Assembly: GCA_037481695.1 (NCBI GenBank) | Contig: JBBFLE010000015.1 | Span: 1-64,000, forward strand | Source of the DNA: a bacterium | Lineage (GTDB): Bacteria; Desulfobacterota; Desulfocorpusculales; Desulfocorpusculum | DNA: 64,000 nucleotides | Reading direction: 5' to 3' | Shown: positions 8,235 through 16,608 of the stretch, piece by piece | Layout: the number at the start of each line of letters is the position of its first letter | Numbering within the stretch: the stretch's first letter is position 1 | Notes under the pieces: generated by a model | Told to the model about the DNA's origin: nothing | The model's database searches: none | What the model saw: the letters and a program-made list of their open reading frames with translations, nothing else | Position numbers and translations under genes: made by a program

Positions 8235-9359
8235 TCAAGTCCTGCCAGAAAAACCATGAGAATCATCCCCCATCCAGGCCAGGGGTAGCTCTGCCGAAAC
8301 GCACGTGCCAGAGCCCACCACAGACTCCACCCAGAGGCTCCCCCCCAAACTCTCGGCCCTCTCCCTCATGGTCAGAAGCCCCACTCCTGCTGAGGTAAGC
8401 TCCCCTGAGCTTAAAAAGCCTGCTCCATCATCTTCTATGGTGATGGATATGCTTTGGGGCCCCCGAATGACGTTTACCACAAGCTGGCCTGCCTGGGCGT
8501 GCTTCAAGACATTGGTGACCGCTTCCTGAACTATCCGGTACACCCCCAGTTCCAGCTCGGGAGAAAGCCTGCTTTCCAAGCCCCTGAAAAAGTACCTCAC
8601 ATTCATGCGGCCTTTGCCCTGGCATTCCTCCAGGAGTCTTGTGATGGCAGCCTCCAGCCCCAACTTGTCCAGTACAGGAGGCCTCAGCCCCTGGGCTATC
8701 TCACGAAGCTTCTCGATGGCCTCGGAGAGCCCCTGGGAGAAGCCCATGAGCTTCTGAGCCTGCTCCGGGGAGCCCTGGAACTCCTCCAGGAGCAGCTCGG
8801 CCTGGATCTTGAGGGTGGTCAGGGCCTGGCCTATCTCATCGTGAAGCTCGGCGCTCAAACGCTGCCTCTCCTTCTCCACTGCCAGGAGGATCTGCCTGGA
8901 GAAGGCCCTTTTTCGAAGCAGCTCCTCCCTGCTTCGACGCCTTAGCTCCCGCTCAGCCAGGGAGGAGTTGACCTTGTTCTCCAAAGCAGTGAGGGAGAAG
9001 GGCTTGGTCAGGTAGTCTGCTGCACCAAGGCGCATGGCCTCTGTGGCTGTGCTCACATCATCCCTTGCCACCCCTGTCATCATCACCACAGAGCAGAGCA
9101 TGGAGCGCTCCCCCAGCTCCTTCAAAAGCTGGGTTCCAACCCCGTCAGGAAGCTGGTAGTCTAAAAGAATAAGCTCGGGAAGACTCTGGGAGATCTGCTC
9201 CCTGGCTTCCCAAAGGCTCCTGCACTGTACCACCCGGAAACCCTTGCCCTCCAGAAAAGAGGAGAGAAGTCTCAAGATCCCCTCGTCGTCATCCACGATG
9301 AGGACCCTTGGATGTGATGTATCAGACTGGAATCTCTTCTCTAGAGAATCCTCGGTCAC
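8235..9359 (-). CDS. Receiver domain-histidine kinase hybrid (HisKA_3 type)
   Basis: Residues about 17-130 form a receiver domain (VLIVDDDEG, ILLDYQLPDG, MMTGVA, YLTKPFS). A linker helix follows, then a NarX/DegS-type dimerisation domain with the phospho-acceptor His in RLSAELHDEIGQALT. The ATPase domain has IVQEAVTNVLKHA (N box), IEDDGAGF (G1) and GVGLLTMRERAESLGG (G2). There is no membrane segment, so it is a soluble kinase that can itself receive phosphate. The start is a GTG at 9359 preceded by GAGGGGATCTCT; the frame stays open 23 codons further up to 9428. The NarL-type regulator just downstream is the probable partner. Confidence 0.85.
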   Translation of the reverse strand: MTEDSLEKRFQSDTSHPRVLIVDDDEGILRLLSSFLEGKGFRVVQCRSLWEAREQISQSLPELILLDYQLPDGVGTQLLKELGERSMLCSVVMMTGVARDDVSTATEAMRLGAADYLTKPFSLTALENKVNSSLAERELRRRSREELLRKRAFSRQILLAVEKERQRLSAELHDEIGQALTTLKIQAELLLEEFQGSPEQAQKLMGFSQGLSEAIEKLREIAQGLRPPVLDKLGLEAAITRLLEECQGKGRMNVRYFFRGLESRLSPELELGVYRIVQEAVTNVLKHAQAGQLVVNVIRGPQSISITIEDDGAGFLSSGELTSAGVGLLTMRERAESLGGSLWVESVVGSGTCVSAELPLAWMGDDSHGFSGRT

Positions 9360-9655
9360 AGAGATCCCCTCGGGTCTTCCCAAGCCCCTGGACCCGCCCC
9401 AGCCGGCCTCTTGTGCTGGTGCCCACACACGGCTCTACCACCAAGGAAAAAACATCTTTCAGATCCTGCAATCAAGAGCCTACTGCATCCCCCAGATCTC
9501 CCCAGGGGGCAAATCCAAACCCTCAGGCTCCAATTCTCCATCAGGATTTCCCAAGTTTGATGTTCTTGGCATCTTGCTGCAGCCACAGGATGCTGCCCTT
9601 TTTTGTCAGCCTGTTGACCTCAATTGTCACCCCAGGGGGGAGCTCTAGAAGAGCC

Positions 9656-9871
9656 CTATTCTTTTTCGTACACGTGCCCCAAAGCCGAGAAGCGAGGCCC
9701 GGATCCGGCTGATTGCTCTTCCAGATAATGCTCCAAAGCCTTTAGTCTCAAGCACTTAGAGAATCTGGCCCAGCAATTCTCCTTGCAGCAATGGCTAGAG
9801 GGTCTTCCGTCTTCTTCCAGCACCTGGTGGAATCTGCAGGGCAGACAGCTCTTTATGAGAAAGGAATTCAT
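9656..9871 (-). CDS. Small cysteine-rich protein (71 aa), possible metal or Fe-S binder
   Basis: The ATG at 9871 follows GGAGGAAAAGGT, a good ribosome binding site. The product reads CLPCRFHQV, then SSHCCKENCWARFSKCLRLKA in two adjoining stretches, then ALEHYLEEQ. The Cys arrangement CxxC...CCxxxC...C suggests a zinc or Fe-S site. I recall similar short unannotated proteins in other deltaproteobacteria but cannot name a family. It stands alone, with no gene within 290 nt on either side. The region 9429-9655 between it and the kinase shows only a short open stretch without a credible start. Confidence 0.55.
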   Translation of the reverse strand: MNSFLIKSCLPCRFHQVLEEDGRPSSHCCKENCWARFSKCLRLKALEHYLEEQSAGSGPRFSALGHVYEKE

Positions 9872-10387
9872 ACCTTTTCCTCCAAAGCTAGTTTTTCTAA
9901 GCCAGCAGCCTCAAGATCCCCAAAAGCGCCCAATTCAGGGTAGGCTCCGCCCGTTAAAGAACCCATCGGATCTTTTTAAATATCTGAATCTATTCATTTT
10001 TTCGTGGTTCCAGATCTTTGAGATCTTGGAACCCATTCTGCCTTCAATTGGCCTTCATCAAGAATCTCAACCCGGGCACTCCCTTCTGGTTGGCCCCAAG
10101 CCTTTGTACTGTTTGCCAGGATCGTGCCAAGAATCAGCCCCCTTTTACGGCCCTTCAAGAAACTCTTGGGCTCGAATCTTGGGCCAAGGCCTGGCCCAAG
10201 GACAAACAATAAGGATTCATCCTGACAAAAGCGAAGAGCAAACCAGTCTTCCATGACCGGAGACTCCAAGCTTGAGCCAAGAGGCCTTATATGGCAATAC
10301 TACATTTTCCTGATTTTAACCTAAGGAAATTCCTTATGCAGGCATTAAGGAGAGGAGGAGGGAAAAAAATTGACGGTGCTTCCTCCC
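9872..10387. other. Intergenic region with a 15-nt palindrome
   Basis: No supported gene lies in these 516 nt; short open frames here have no ribosome binding site or recognisable product. The region is more A+T-rich than its surroundings around 9960-10020 and 10300-10370. A perfect inverted repeat TAAGGAAATTCCTTA occupies 10322-10336 and could be an operator or a small hairpin. A T-rich stretch on the minus strand directly follows the gene ending at 10388, but I could not build a clean terminator stem. Confidence 0.4.
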
Positions 10388-11143
10388 TCAGCCCTTTTTT
10401 TTGGAGGTGCTCATCAAGCCCTCTCGGGCCAGGCTCTCGGCTTCACGATTCTTGGGCGGCTCCACTATGACCCATTCGAATTGGACAAATTGTGAGCGAA
10501 CCTCCTCCAAACGCTTTCTTATGGAGTCTTCTATGCCTGGCAAGTTCTGGGGACCCCTGCTGCCTTTGGGTCCCCCGATGGGGCTGGTAAAGACAACCAC
10601 CTTCTCTATGCCGCACTGCTTGACCTTGTAGAGGGCCTCTGTGACCCCCTGGTACATGGCGTTTCGGCGATCCAGCTTGCCTACCTTCTCTTGCAAGCGA
10701 GCCAGGACCTCCCCCCTGGAGTTCTTGACCACGGCCCCAAAACAAGCCGGACCCTGGGGTCCCTTGGAGAATCCCGCGGCCCAAACAAAGGCCCTTCCCC
10801 CATCTCTCTCCGGCACTGGAGCCGGGGCTTTGCTGCCCGCATCCCCCTCACTGCTGGATGAAGCAGAAAAAACCTGCATGGGTTTACCCCTTCTGAGATC
10901 CAGGATCTCTTCCTCTTGGCCAGCTGACTCCATGGGCCCTCCCCAGCTCCTGGACCTGTCCTGCCAGGAAACCAGATCCATGGCCTGCTGGCAAAGCCAC
11001 TTCACCTCCCCCATCTCGGCCCTGATATCTTTTACCCAACGGCGCTGTTCCATGAGCAGGACCAGAATCCAAACCAGCAAAGCCATACCCAAGAGAAGAG
11101 CCAACCAGGGCCACCACCCACCTTCCTGAATCCATTGGGCCAT
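10388..11143 (-). CDS. Membrane-anchored protein with a degenerate RNase H-like domain
   Basis: The 251-residue product has an N-terminal membrane helix (about residues 12-32), a charged linker to about residue 115, and a C-terminal domain with the order of RNase HI/RVT_3 proteins. ACFGAVVKNSRGEVLARL matches the first hairpin, LDRRNAMYQGVTEALYKVKQ the helix that normally contains NRAE, and VEPPKNREAESLAREGL the last helix that normally reads ADxLA. The catalytic acidic residues appear replaced (AGFSKG, NAMY, FTSP, AES), so nuclease activity is unlikely. GGAGGATTCCC precedes the ATG. Function is unknown; a nucleic-acid-binding or scaffold role is possible. Fold assignment is by motif reading and needs a profile search. 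Confidence 0.7.
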   Translation of the reverse strand: MAQWIQEGGWWPWLALLLGMALLVWILVLLMEQRRWVKDIRAEMGEVKWLCQQAMDLVSWQDRSRSWGGPMESAGQEEEILDLRRGKPMQVFSASSSSEGDAGSKAPAPVPERDGGRAFVWAAGFSKGPQGPACFGAVVKNSRGEVLARLQEKVGKLDRRNAMYQGVTEALYKVKQCGIEKVVVFTSPIGGPKGSRGPQNLPGIEDSIRKRLEEVRSQFVQFEWVIVEPPKNREAESLAREGLMSTSKKKG

Positions 11144-11393
11144 GGGAATCCTCCCCTTGCCTACCCCCTCGCATCCATCACTTGATAAACCATCCCATCT
11201 GCAGAGTCAATCAGAGTCACTGGAATTGCTTGGACTGCTCGGGTACAAGAAGAGAGGGAAACCCAGACCCCTCACGATCTGCGCCATACAGCAATCAACA
11301 ACTGGAGGCAGACAGGCCACGATTGCTTTCGGATCATGGCGGTGTCGGGTCATAAGAGCATGTCGGTTTTCAAGCGATACAACTATAGACACC

Positions 11394-11425
11394 AAAAAAT
11401 TTAGCCGCCCGGGAGGGACGGCTAA
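11394..11425 (-). terminator. Rho-independent terminator after tRNA-Arg
   Basis: On the minus strand, a perfect 7-bp stem TTAGCCG/CGGCTAA with an 11-nt GC-rich loop is followed at once by ATTTTTT. It lies 14 nt beyond the 3' CCA of the tRNA and in the same orientation, so it ends the tRNA transcript. Confidence 0.85.
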
Positions 11426-11438
11426 GCTGTTCATATTA

Positions 11439-11515
11439 TGGCGCGCCTGGGGGGATTCGAACCCTCGGCCTACGGATTAGAAGTCCGTTGCTCTATCCTG
11501 CTGAGCTACAGGCGC
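11439..11515 (-). tRNA. tRNA-Arg (anticodon TCT)
   Basis: Read on the minus strand, the sequence starts GCGCCTGTAGCTCAG and folds into a full cloverleaf. The acceptor stem is GCGCCTG with CAGGCGC, the anticodon loop is CTTCTAA with anticodon TCT, and the T arm contains GGTTCGAATCC. Discriminator G is followed by an encoded CCA at 11441-11439. It reads AGA codons. The gene has its own terminator downstream and no attached integrase or obvious att duplication. Confidence 0.95.
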
Positions 11516-11582
11516 GGTCTTTCAAGCTCACGGCAAGATAGTCTATCTCCTCAGAGAGACTCTGCGCAAGGGTGGTGAACTC

Positions 11583-11993
11583 TTACCTGCAGGGACCCAG
11601 CCTCTTGCCCGAGAGTTTCTGTTCCATCTGCATTCCAGCTTGGCTAAATTTACTCACACCGTTAAAGGTGTCTCCCTTGTAGGTTATGGTTCCGTCCATG
11701 ACGGCCTTGCCCTGATCGGTCTGGCATTCCACCTTCCAGGTCACGGTGTCGCCTTTTACCTTCTGACTCACGGTCTTGCACTTGGAGCCAGGTTCAGATG
11801 CCTGGGGGACCAGATTATCCTTGGTCAGACAGTAGGTGTGCTTCTGGGGTCCCATCTTCATGGCCATACCCGGAATCTGGGTCTCTACCGTGTACTCCCA
11901 GAGCCCCTCTTTCACATCAGGCCCGGCCAGAGCCTCTGCTGCCATGAAAACCAGAGACAAAAAGAACACACATGCAAGCGCCTTTCTAGCCAT
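11583..11993 (-). CDS. Secreted DUF3617-family protein
   Basis: The 136-aa protein begins with a clear signal peptide (MARKALACVFFLSLVFMA, cleavage probably after EALA). The mature part opens with GPDVKEGLWEYTVETQIPGM, which is typical of DUF3617 proteins (GLWE start, paired Cys, repeated beta strands). Four Cys residues in the mature region (YCL, KCK, ECQ, PCR) could form two disulfides in the periplasm. The function of the family is unknown. GGGGTGAGTC precedes the ATG. It lies alone upstream of the tRNA gene on the same strand. Confidence 0.8.
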   Translation of the reverse strand: MARKALACVFFLSLVFMAAEALAGPDVKEGLWEYTVETQIPGMAMKMGPQKHTYCLTKDNLVPQASEPGSKCKTVSQKVKGDTVTWKVECQTDQGKAVMDGTITYKGDTFNGVSKFSQAGMQMEQKLSGKRLGPCR

Positions 11994-12117
11994 GACTCAC
12001 CCCCTCCTTGTGGACATGCATGGAACCCATTGTCTCCATCACTGGACCCATGGAGGTACTGGCTGCAGCAGGGAACAGGGCACACGGTCTGGTGGTTCCC
12101 GAAGCTGCATCTTGATT

Positions 12118-12333
12118 TCAGTCCTCAAGTACGAAGATTACCTCCATTCTGACCCTGTATTCCTTGATCTGATCGGCTTCCACAGCCACCCTCTGTTCCA
12201 GGACCCTCAGGCCTGTGATGCCCCTTAGGGTCTTTGTGGCCCTCTTGAAGCCCACTTTTATGGCATCATCGAAGCTCTTGGGCGAGGAGGCAATTATTTC
12301 CGTAACGCGCGCAACGCGGTCTTGGCCTGCCAT
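12118..12333 (-). CDS. Dodecin family flavin-binding protein
   Basis: The start was set at 12333, where AGGAGGTGAAGCC precedes an ATG; the 71 residues that follow match the length of dodecin. The single strand-helix-strand-strand pattern is visible: ARVTEIIASSPKSFDDAIKVG, split here as ARVTEIIASSPKS then FDDAIKVGFKRA, followed by LRGITGLRVLEQRVAVE and YRVRMEVIFVLED. Dodecins form hollow 12-mers that store or sequester FMN, riboflavin or CoA. Its closeness to an FAD-dependent oxidoreductase gene may be coincidental. The family's usual flavin-stacking Trp is not obvious, so the bound ligand is uncertain. Confidence 0.85.
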   Translation of the reverse strand: MAGQDRVARVTEIIASSPKSFDDAIKVGFKRATKTLRGITGLRVLEQRVAVEADQIKEYRVRMEVIFVLED

Positions 12334-12435
12334 GGCTTCACCTCCTTGGGGATTTAAAAAAATCTTTTTTTGCCGTGTGCCCTTAAGTTCAAAATAGCAA
12401 AAAAACATGGCCTGCTCCATGGCCTGGGAAATCCA

Positions 12436-13605
12436 TCAGTCTCTTATGGCCGTGAGAGGCTCGTGAATCAGATCTCCCTCCCGGAATCTGGTGGGACGAA
12501 GGGGATATATGTCTATGCTGGTGGCCCGCCCCTCGGCTATGATCTCGGCCGCCACCATGCCTGCGGCCGGGCTGTGCTGGAAGCCATGGCCGCTGAATCC
12601 ATTGACGCACAGGAAACCTCTTAGCTCAGGAAACTCCCCTATGATGGCGTGATGGTCCGGGGATACCTCGTAAAGCCCTGCCCAGCCTCTGGCTATGCGA
12701 GCCTTCTCCAGGACCGGACAGCGATGCAATGATCTCTCCGCGGTCCACTCCTTGGAGTCAAAATCCACGTTTTCGTTGAAGGAACTCTGCTCGTCCTGGG
12801 GCCCTGAAAGCAAAAGACCCCTTCCCTCCCGCCTCATGTACCAACCCAGCCCCAAGTCTATTATGAGGGGAAACTGCCCGGGCAGATCATCGAAGGGATC
12901 AGTGAAAAACAGCTGCCTCCTGTAGGGCTTGACCGGCAGGTCCAAACCGGCCATGGAGGCCACCATGGCCGCCTGGGGACCTGCGGCATTCACCACCCAG
13001 GAGGTGGCCACAAAACACCCCTGGGAAGTCTGCACCCCCGATACCCTACCCCTGGAAACCCTTATGGATGTCACCTCCACGCCTTCCACCAGTTTCACGC
13101 CCAATCTCCTGGCCCCCCTGGCAAAGCCCTGGAGCACCTCGTAGGGGCCTGCATAGCCATCATCCGCGGAATAGGAGCCCCCCAGCAGGTCGGCCACTTC
13201 CAAAAAAGGCCACCTGCCTGCTATCTCACCTGGCTCCAGGAGTTCCAAAGCCACTTTGTGGCTCTCCAGAAGCCTCGCATTCCCCTTTAGTTGGGCCCAG
13301 TGGGCGGCCTGGGAGGCCAGAAAGAGATACCCCACCCTGTGAAACTCGGGGTCCACTCCGAAGCTTTCCTGGAAGGAGTCGAAAACAGATCTGCTCAAGA
13401 GGGAAAATCTCACATTGATGTCTGTGGAGAACTGGCTTCGGATTCCACCTGCACACTTTCCCGTGGAACCCTGGCCCATCATCCCCCTCTCCAGCAAGAG
13501 GACCTCCCCGACTCCTTTCATGCCCAGATAGTAGGCCACACTGACGCCTATGATTCCTCCTCCGATCACAACAACATCTGCTTTTTCCGGCAGATCCCGG
13601 CTCAC
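12436..13605 (-). CDS. FAD-dependent oxidoreductase (DAO / sarcosine-oxidase-like)
   Basis: A 389-aa flavoprotein with the dinucleotide-binding motif ADVVVIGGGIIGVSVAYYLG at residues 9-28, VLLLERG at the end of the second strand, and GQGSTGKCAGGIR typical of the D-amino-acid/sarcosine oxidase group. The C-terminal GWAGLYEVSPDHHAIIGE and GFSGHGFQHSPAAG are also family hallmarks. The GTG start at 13605 overlaps the TGA of the TRAP permease gene by 4 nt and has a GGAGGA site nine bases upstream, so translation is coupled. It probably oxidises an amine or hydroxy-acid brought in by the TAXI-TRAP system encoded upstream; the substrate is inferred from this context only. Confidence 0.85.
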   Translation of the reverse strand: MSRDLPEKADVVVIGGGIIGVSVAYYLGMKGVGEVLLLERGMMGQGSTGKCAGGIRSQFSTDINVRFSLLSRSVFDSFQESFGVDPEFHRVGYLFLASQAAHWAQLKGNARLLESHKVALELLEPGEIAGRWPFLEVADLLGGSYSADDGYAGPYEVLQGFARGARRLGVKLVEGVEVTSIRVSRGRVSGVQTSQGCFVATSWVVNAAGPQAAMVASMAGLDLPVKPYRRQLFFTDPFDDLPGQFPLIIDLGLGWYMRREGRGLLLSGPQDEQSSFNENVDFDSKEWTAERSLHRCPVLEKARIARGWAGLYEVSPDHHAIIGEFPELRGFLCVNGFSGHGFQHSPAAGMVAAEIIAEGRATSIDIYPLRPTRFREGDLIHEPLTAIRD

Positions 13606-15509
13606 TTTCTTTGGTCCTCCAAGATTTCTTCACCACTGAGAAATGCCTTGGCCCTCCTGCCTTTAGCCCAAGACCAAAGCCCCAGTATCAAAGCCCCCGC
13701 CACTCCTGCCACCTCCAGCCCCCTGGCAGGAAAAACCAGAAGAAATGCCGTCCCGATGAAAAGAATCCTCTCCACCCATCCCAAAGGAGAGGCCAGGTGC
13801 CCTATGGTAGCCGCGGCCAGGCACACTACCCCGAGGCCCGCCAACACAAAGCTCAGCAAAGTGGCCCCAAGATCTCCGGTCACCAGCAGGGCCGGCTGGT
13901 AAACGAACACAAAGGGCACCAGAAAGCCGGCAAAGCCCAGCCTGAAGGCCTCTATGCCCGTGGCCATCATCTCGGAGCCGGCCAAGTTGGCGGCTGCAAA
14001 GGCCGTGACCGCATCAGGAGGCGTCAGATCCGAAAGCACCGCATAGTAGAAAACGAACAAATGGGCAGTAAGAACCGCCACCCCAAGATTCCCCAGGGCC
14101 TGGGCGCCCACGGTGACCGATATGATGTAGGCAGCGGTGGTGGGGATTCCTGTGCCCAAAACGCTCACCACCAAAAAGATCAGCACCATGCAAAGCAAGA
14201 GGCTTCCCTGGGAAGCACTCATGATGAGGCTGCCGAAAGAAAGGGCAACCCCTGTGCGAGTAAGTATGCCCACCACCATGCCCGAGCCTGCCAGGGCCGC
14301 TGCTATGAGTCCGGTGTTCACCGATGCACGCACAAGGGCATCCACCAGCTTCCTGGGAGTCATCCAGGTCTTCCTGTCCAAAAAGCTCAGAAGAAAGGTG
14401 AACCACACCGTGTGAAAGGCCGCCTTGGATGGGGAGTATCCGTACGCCATGAGAAGCAGGATGAGAATGAAGGGGGTGAAAAAATAGCAATGGCGCCACA
14501 TGGCCCGGGCCGGTGGTCTCTCCTCTTTGGGCAAGGGAGCCAGCCCGCCTTTTAGGGCCAGGAGGTGCACCATGGAGAAGACCCCCAGATAGTACAGAAC
14601 CGCTGGCAGCACAGCCATCTGGATTATCTTGAAATAAGGTACTCCCGTCATCTCGGACATGATGAAGACCCCGGCCCCCATGATGGGAGGCATGATCTGG
14701 CCTCCTGTGCCCGAAATGGCCTCTATGGCTGCCGCCTGCTTGGGAGTGTACCCATGGCGCTTCATGAGCGGGATGGTGAAGCTGCCCGTGGCATAAACAT
14801 TGGCCACGGTGCTTCCGCTTACGCTCCCGTAAAGGGCGCTGGCTATGACCGCTATCTTGGCAGCACCCCCTCTGGCCCAGCCCGCTATCCACACGGCAAA
14901 ATCCACCAGAAAATCCCCTACGCCGGCAGCGGTCATGACCGTGGCGAACAAAATGTAGATGAAGAGAATTTCGGCCGAGATCCCGGTGAGAAAACCAAAG
15001 ATGCCGTCATCCCCCGACAGGTACAGGATCTCCACTGCCCTATCCAGGGTGAAGCCCTTGAAATGGAACAACCCGGGCCAGAACTGACATGTCATGAGGT
15101 AAACCAGGGCAAGGGAAATGGTCAGAGCCATCCACTTGGAAAGGGCCCTCCTGCAGGCCTCGATCACGGCCAGCACCATCAGGCCCCCCAGGATCACCTC
15201 CAGGGGCAAAACCTCGTGGAAGCCCAGAAATCTCCTGTTGAGCCTGTCTGCTTCCACAATGGTAAAGCCTGATGCCGCCATGCATAGCAAGGACGCCCCC
15301 ACATCCCATATGGATGGACGATCTTTGGGAGACTTGGATGTGGCAGGGAAAAACAGGTACACCAGAGGCAGGAGCATGAAAAGGTGAAGCCCCCTCATCT
15401 GCCTGGGCCCCGGGGTGCCGAGGCCCGATGTGTAGAAGTGGAAAAGGGCTGCCCCTATCCCCAGTATGAGCACAGGCAGCCTCCACCAACCCTTGAGATC
15501 ACGCATCAT
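13602..15509 (-). CDS. TRAP transporter fused permease (4TM + 12TM)
   Basis: A 635-aa very hydrophobic protein. The N-terminal ~180 residues correspond to the small DctQ-type subunit and the rest to the large DctM-type subunit, including SALYGSVSGSTVANVYATG, IEAISGTGGQIMPPIMGAG and VLGTGIPTTAAYI, all typical of fused TRAP permeases of the TAXI subclass. It uses an ion gradient to import substrate delivered by the periplasmic binding protein encoded 112 nt upstream. The start is uncertain: an in-frame TTG at 15551 would add 14 residues; the MM pair at 15509 was preferred. It is coupled by a GTGA overlap to the oxidoreductase gene. Confidence 0.88.
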   Translation of the reverse strand: MMRDLKGWWRLPVLILGIGAALFHFYTSGLGTPGPRQMRGLHLFMLLPLVYLFFPATSKSPKDRPSIWDVGASLLCMAASGFTIVEADRLNRRFLGFHEVLPLEVILGGLMVLAVIEACRRALSKWMALTISLALVYLMTCQFWPGLFHFKGFTLDRAVEILYLSGDDGIFGFLTGISAEILFIYILFATVMTAAGVGDFLVDFAVWIAGWARGGAAKIAVIASALYGSVSGSTVANVYATGSFTIPLMKRHGYTPKQAAAIEAISGTGGQIMPPIMGAGVFIMSEMTGVPYFKIIQMAVLPAVLYYLGVFSMVHLLALKGGLAPLPKEERPPARAMWRHCYFFTPFILILLLMAYGYSPSKAAFHTVWFTFLLSFLDRKTWMTPRKLVDALVRASVNTGLIAAALAGSGMVVGILTRTGVALSFGSLIMSASQGSLLLCMVLIFLVVSVLGTGIPTTAAYIISVTVGAQALGNLGVAVLTAHLFVFYYAVLSDLTPPDAVTAFAAANLAGSEMMATGIEAFRLGFAGFLVPFVFVYQPALLVTGDLGATLLSFVLAGLGVVCLAAATIGHLASPLGWVERILFIGTAFLLVFPARGLEVAGVAGALILGLWSWAKGRRAKAFLSGEEILEDQRK

Positions 15510-15621
15510 GAGCAAGAAGCCCTGGCAGGCAAAGAGCTCGGGCCAAGACAAGAGCCCGGCTCTTGCCAGGAAATCTCCGGCCCGCCCTTCCAGGGGCAGG
15601 CCGGTTCAAGATGCCTCTGTC

Positions 15622-16608
15622 TTACTTCAAGACGCCTTTTTCCTTGAAGTACTTCTCAGCAGCCGGATGCAAAGGTACACCTGTGCCAGTGGGGCCGTCG
15701 GAAAGCTTGTAGGGCTCCAGACTGCCGTGGATCTTTCTGACCTTGTCCAGGTTCTCGTGTATGGCCCTGGTAATGCGGTACGCCACATCATCAGGGAGAT
15801 CCTTGTGGGTTGTGATGACACTTCCGGCGCTGGCAGTGACTATGTCCTTGTCAGCATTGGCTGCCTTGGGATATGTGTTTGCAGGAATCTTGCCTTCCAC
15901 TATGCCGTACTTGGCCAGACTCTCAAGCAGAGGCTTGGGAAAGGCCAAAAGCCTCATCTTGCGGCCCACAGAGGCCTCGGTCACCGAGGCTCCGGGCAGG
16001 GCCAAAAAGGTAAAGACCGCATCCACGTTCTGGTCCTTGAACTGGCTGGCCTGCTGGGCGTAATTGCCGTGGAAGAAGGTGAAACCAGCTTTTTCCAGCT
16101 CCTTGTAGGAGGTCTTGTAATGCTCCAGCACCTTTTGGAAGACCCACTCCTCTGATGTTCCGGCAGGGGAGAGGGCCAAGCGGATGGGCTTCTTTTGCCC
16201 GAAGACCTCGTCCATGTTCTGGATGGGTGAGTCGGCAGCCACGAAAAAGTGGAAGTAGTTCATGCTCATCCCACCTGCTATGGCCCGCAGGTTGGTGAGT
16301 TTCTCCTTGAAGGGTTCCTCTCCGTTGAAGGCTGCTGCATTCATGAAAGGAAGCCCCCAACCCAGCTCACACTCCTTCTTGTTGACCAAAGCCGGATTCA
16401 CGGTGCCGCCCCCTGGTATCACCTTGATGACTATGTTGGGCTCGGCCCCGTGGATCACCTCGGCAAAGCCTCCTGCCATCCCGTACCAACCCCCGCCGAC
16501 TCCTCCGGCGGTCCAGGTCAGGGTGATCTGTTTATCCTGGGCCGCCCCCTGCCCTGCCAGAAACAAGATCCCCAATCCCAAAGCCAGCAACAAACTCATC
16601 TTCCTCAT
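15622..16608 (-). CDS. TAXI-family TRAP solute-binding protein
   Basis: The 328-aa periplasmic protein starts at 16608 after GGAGGTGGGGAC and has a signal peptide (MRKMSLLLALGLGILFLAG, cleavage near GAAQ). The mature part has TWTAGGVGGGWYGMAGGFAEV, read in two pieces as TWTAGGVGGGWYG and MAGGFAEVIH, which is the glycine-rich opening of the TRAP-associated extracytoplasmic (TAXI) family. VIPGGGTVNPALVNKKE and PAGTSEEWVFQKVL are further family segments. It hands a small organic solute, probably a carboxylate, to the fused permease. Position and orientation make it the first gene of the three-gene import-oxidation operon. Confidence 0.88.
   Translation of the reverse strand: MRKMSLLLALGLGILFLAGQGAAQDKQITLTWTAGGVGGGWYGMAGGFAEVIHGAEPNIVIKVIPGGGTVNPALVNKKECELGWGLPFMNAAAFNGEEPFKEKLTNLRAIAGGMSMNYFHFFVAADSPIQNMDEVFGQKKPIRLALSPAGTSEEWVFQKVLEHYKTSYKELEKAGFTFFHGNYAQQASQFKDQNVDAVFTFLALPGASVTEASVGRKMRLLAFPKPLLESLAKYGIVEGKIPANTYPKAANADKDIVTASAGSVITTHKDLPDDVAYRITRAIHENLDKVRKIHGSLEPYKLSDGPTGTGVPLHPAAEKYFKEKGVLK

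Noticed and set aside
9560-9655. Minus-strand frame ending LELPPGVTIEVNRLTKKGS and beyond, which looks protein-like
   Set aside because: No acceptable start codon with a ribosome binding site; a GTG inside it would give only 29 residues. It overlaps the frame of the small Cys-rich gene. Left unannotated.
9994-10269. 91-codon minus-strand frame in the intergenic region
   Set aside because: No ribosome binding site, no recognisable pattern, and A+T-biased composition in part of it.
11439-11515. tRNA-Arg as an integration site for a mobile element
   Set aside because: No integrase, no duplicated tRNA 3' end and no composition change nearby.
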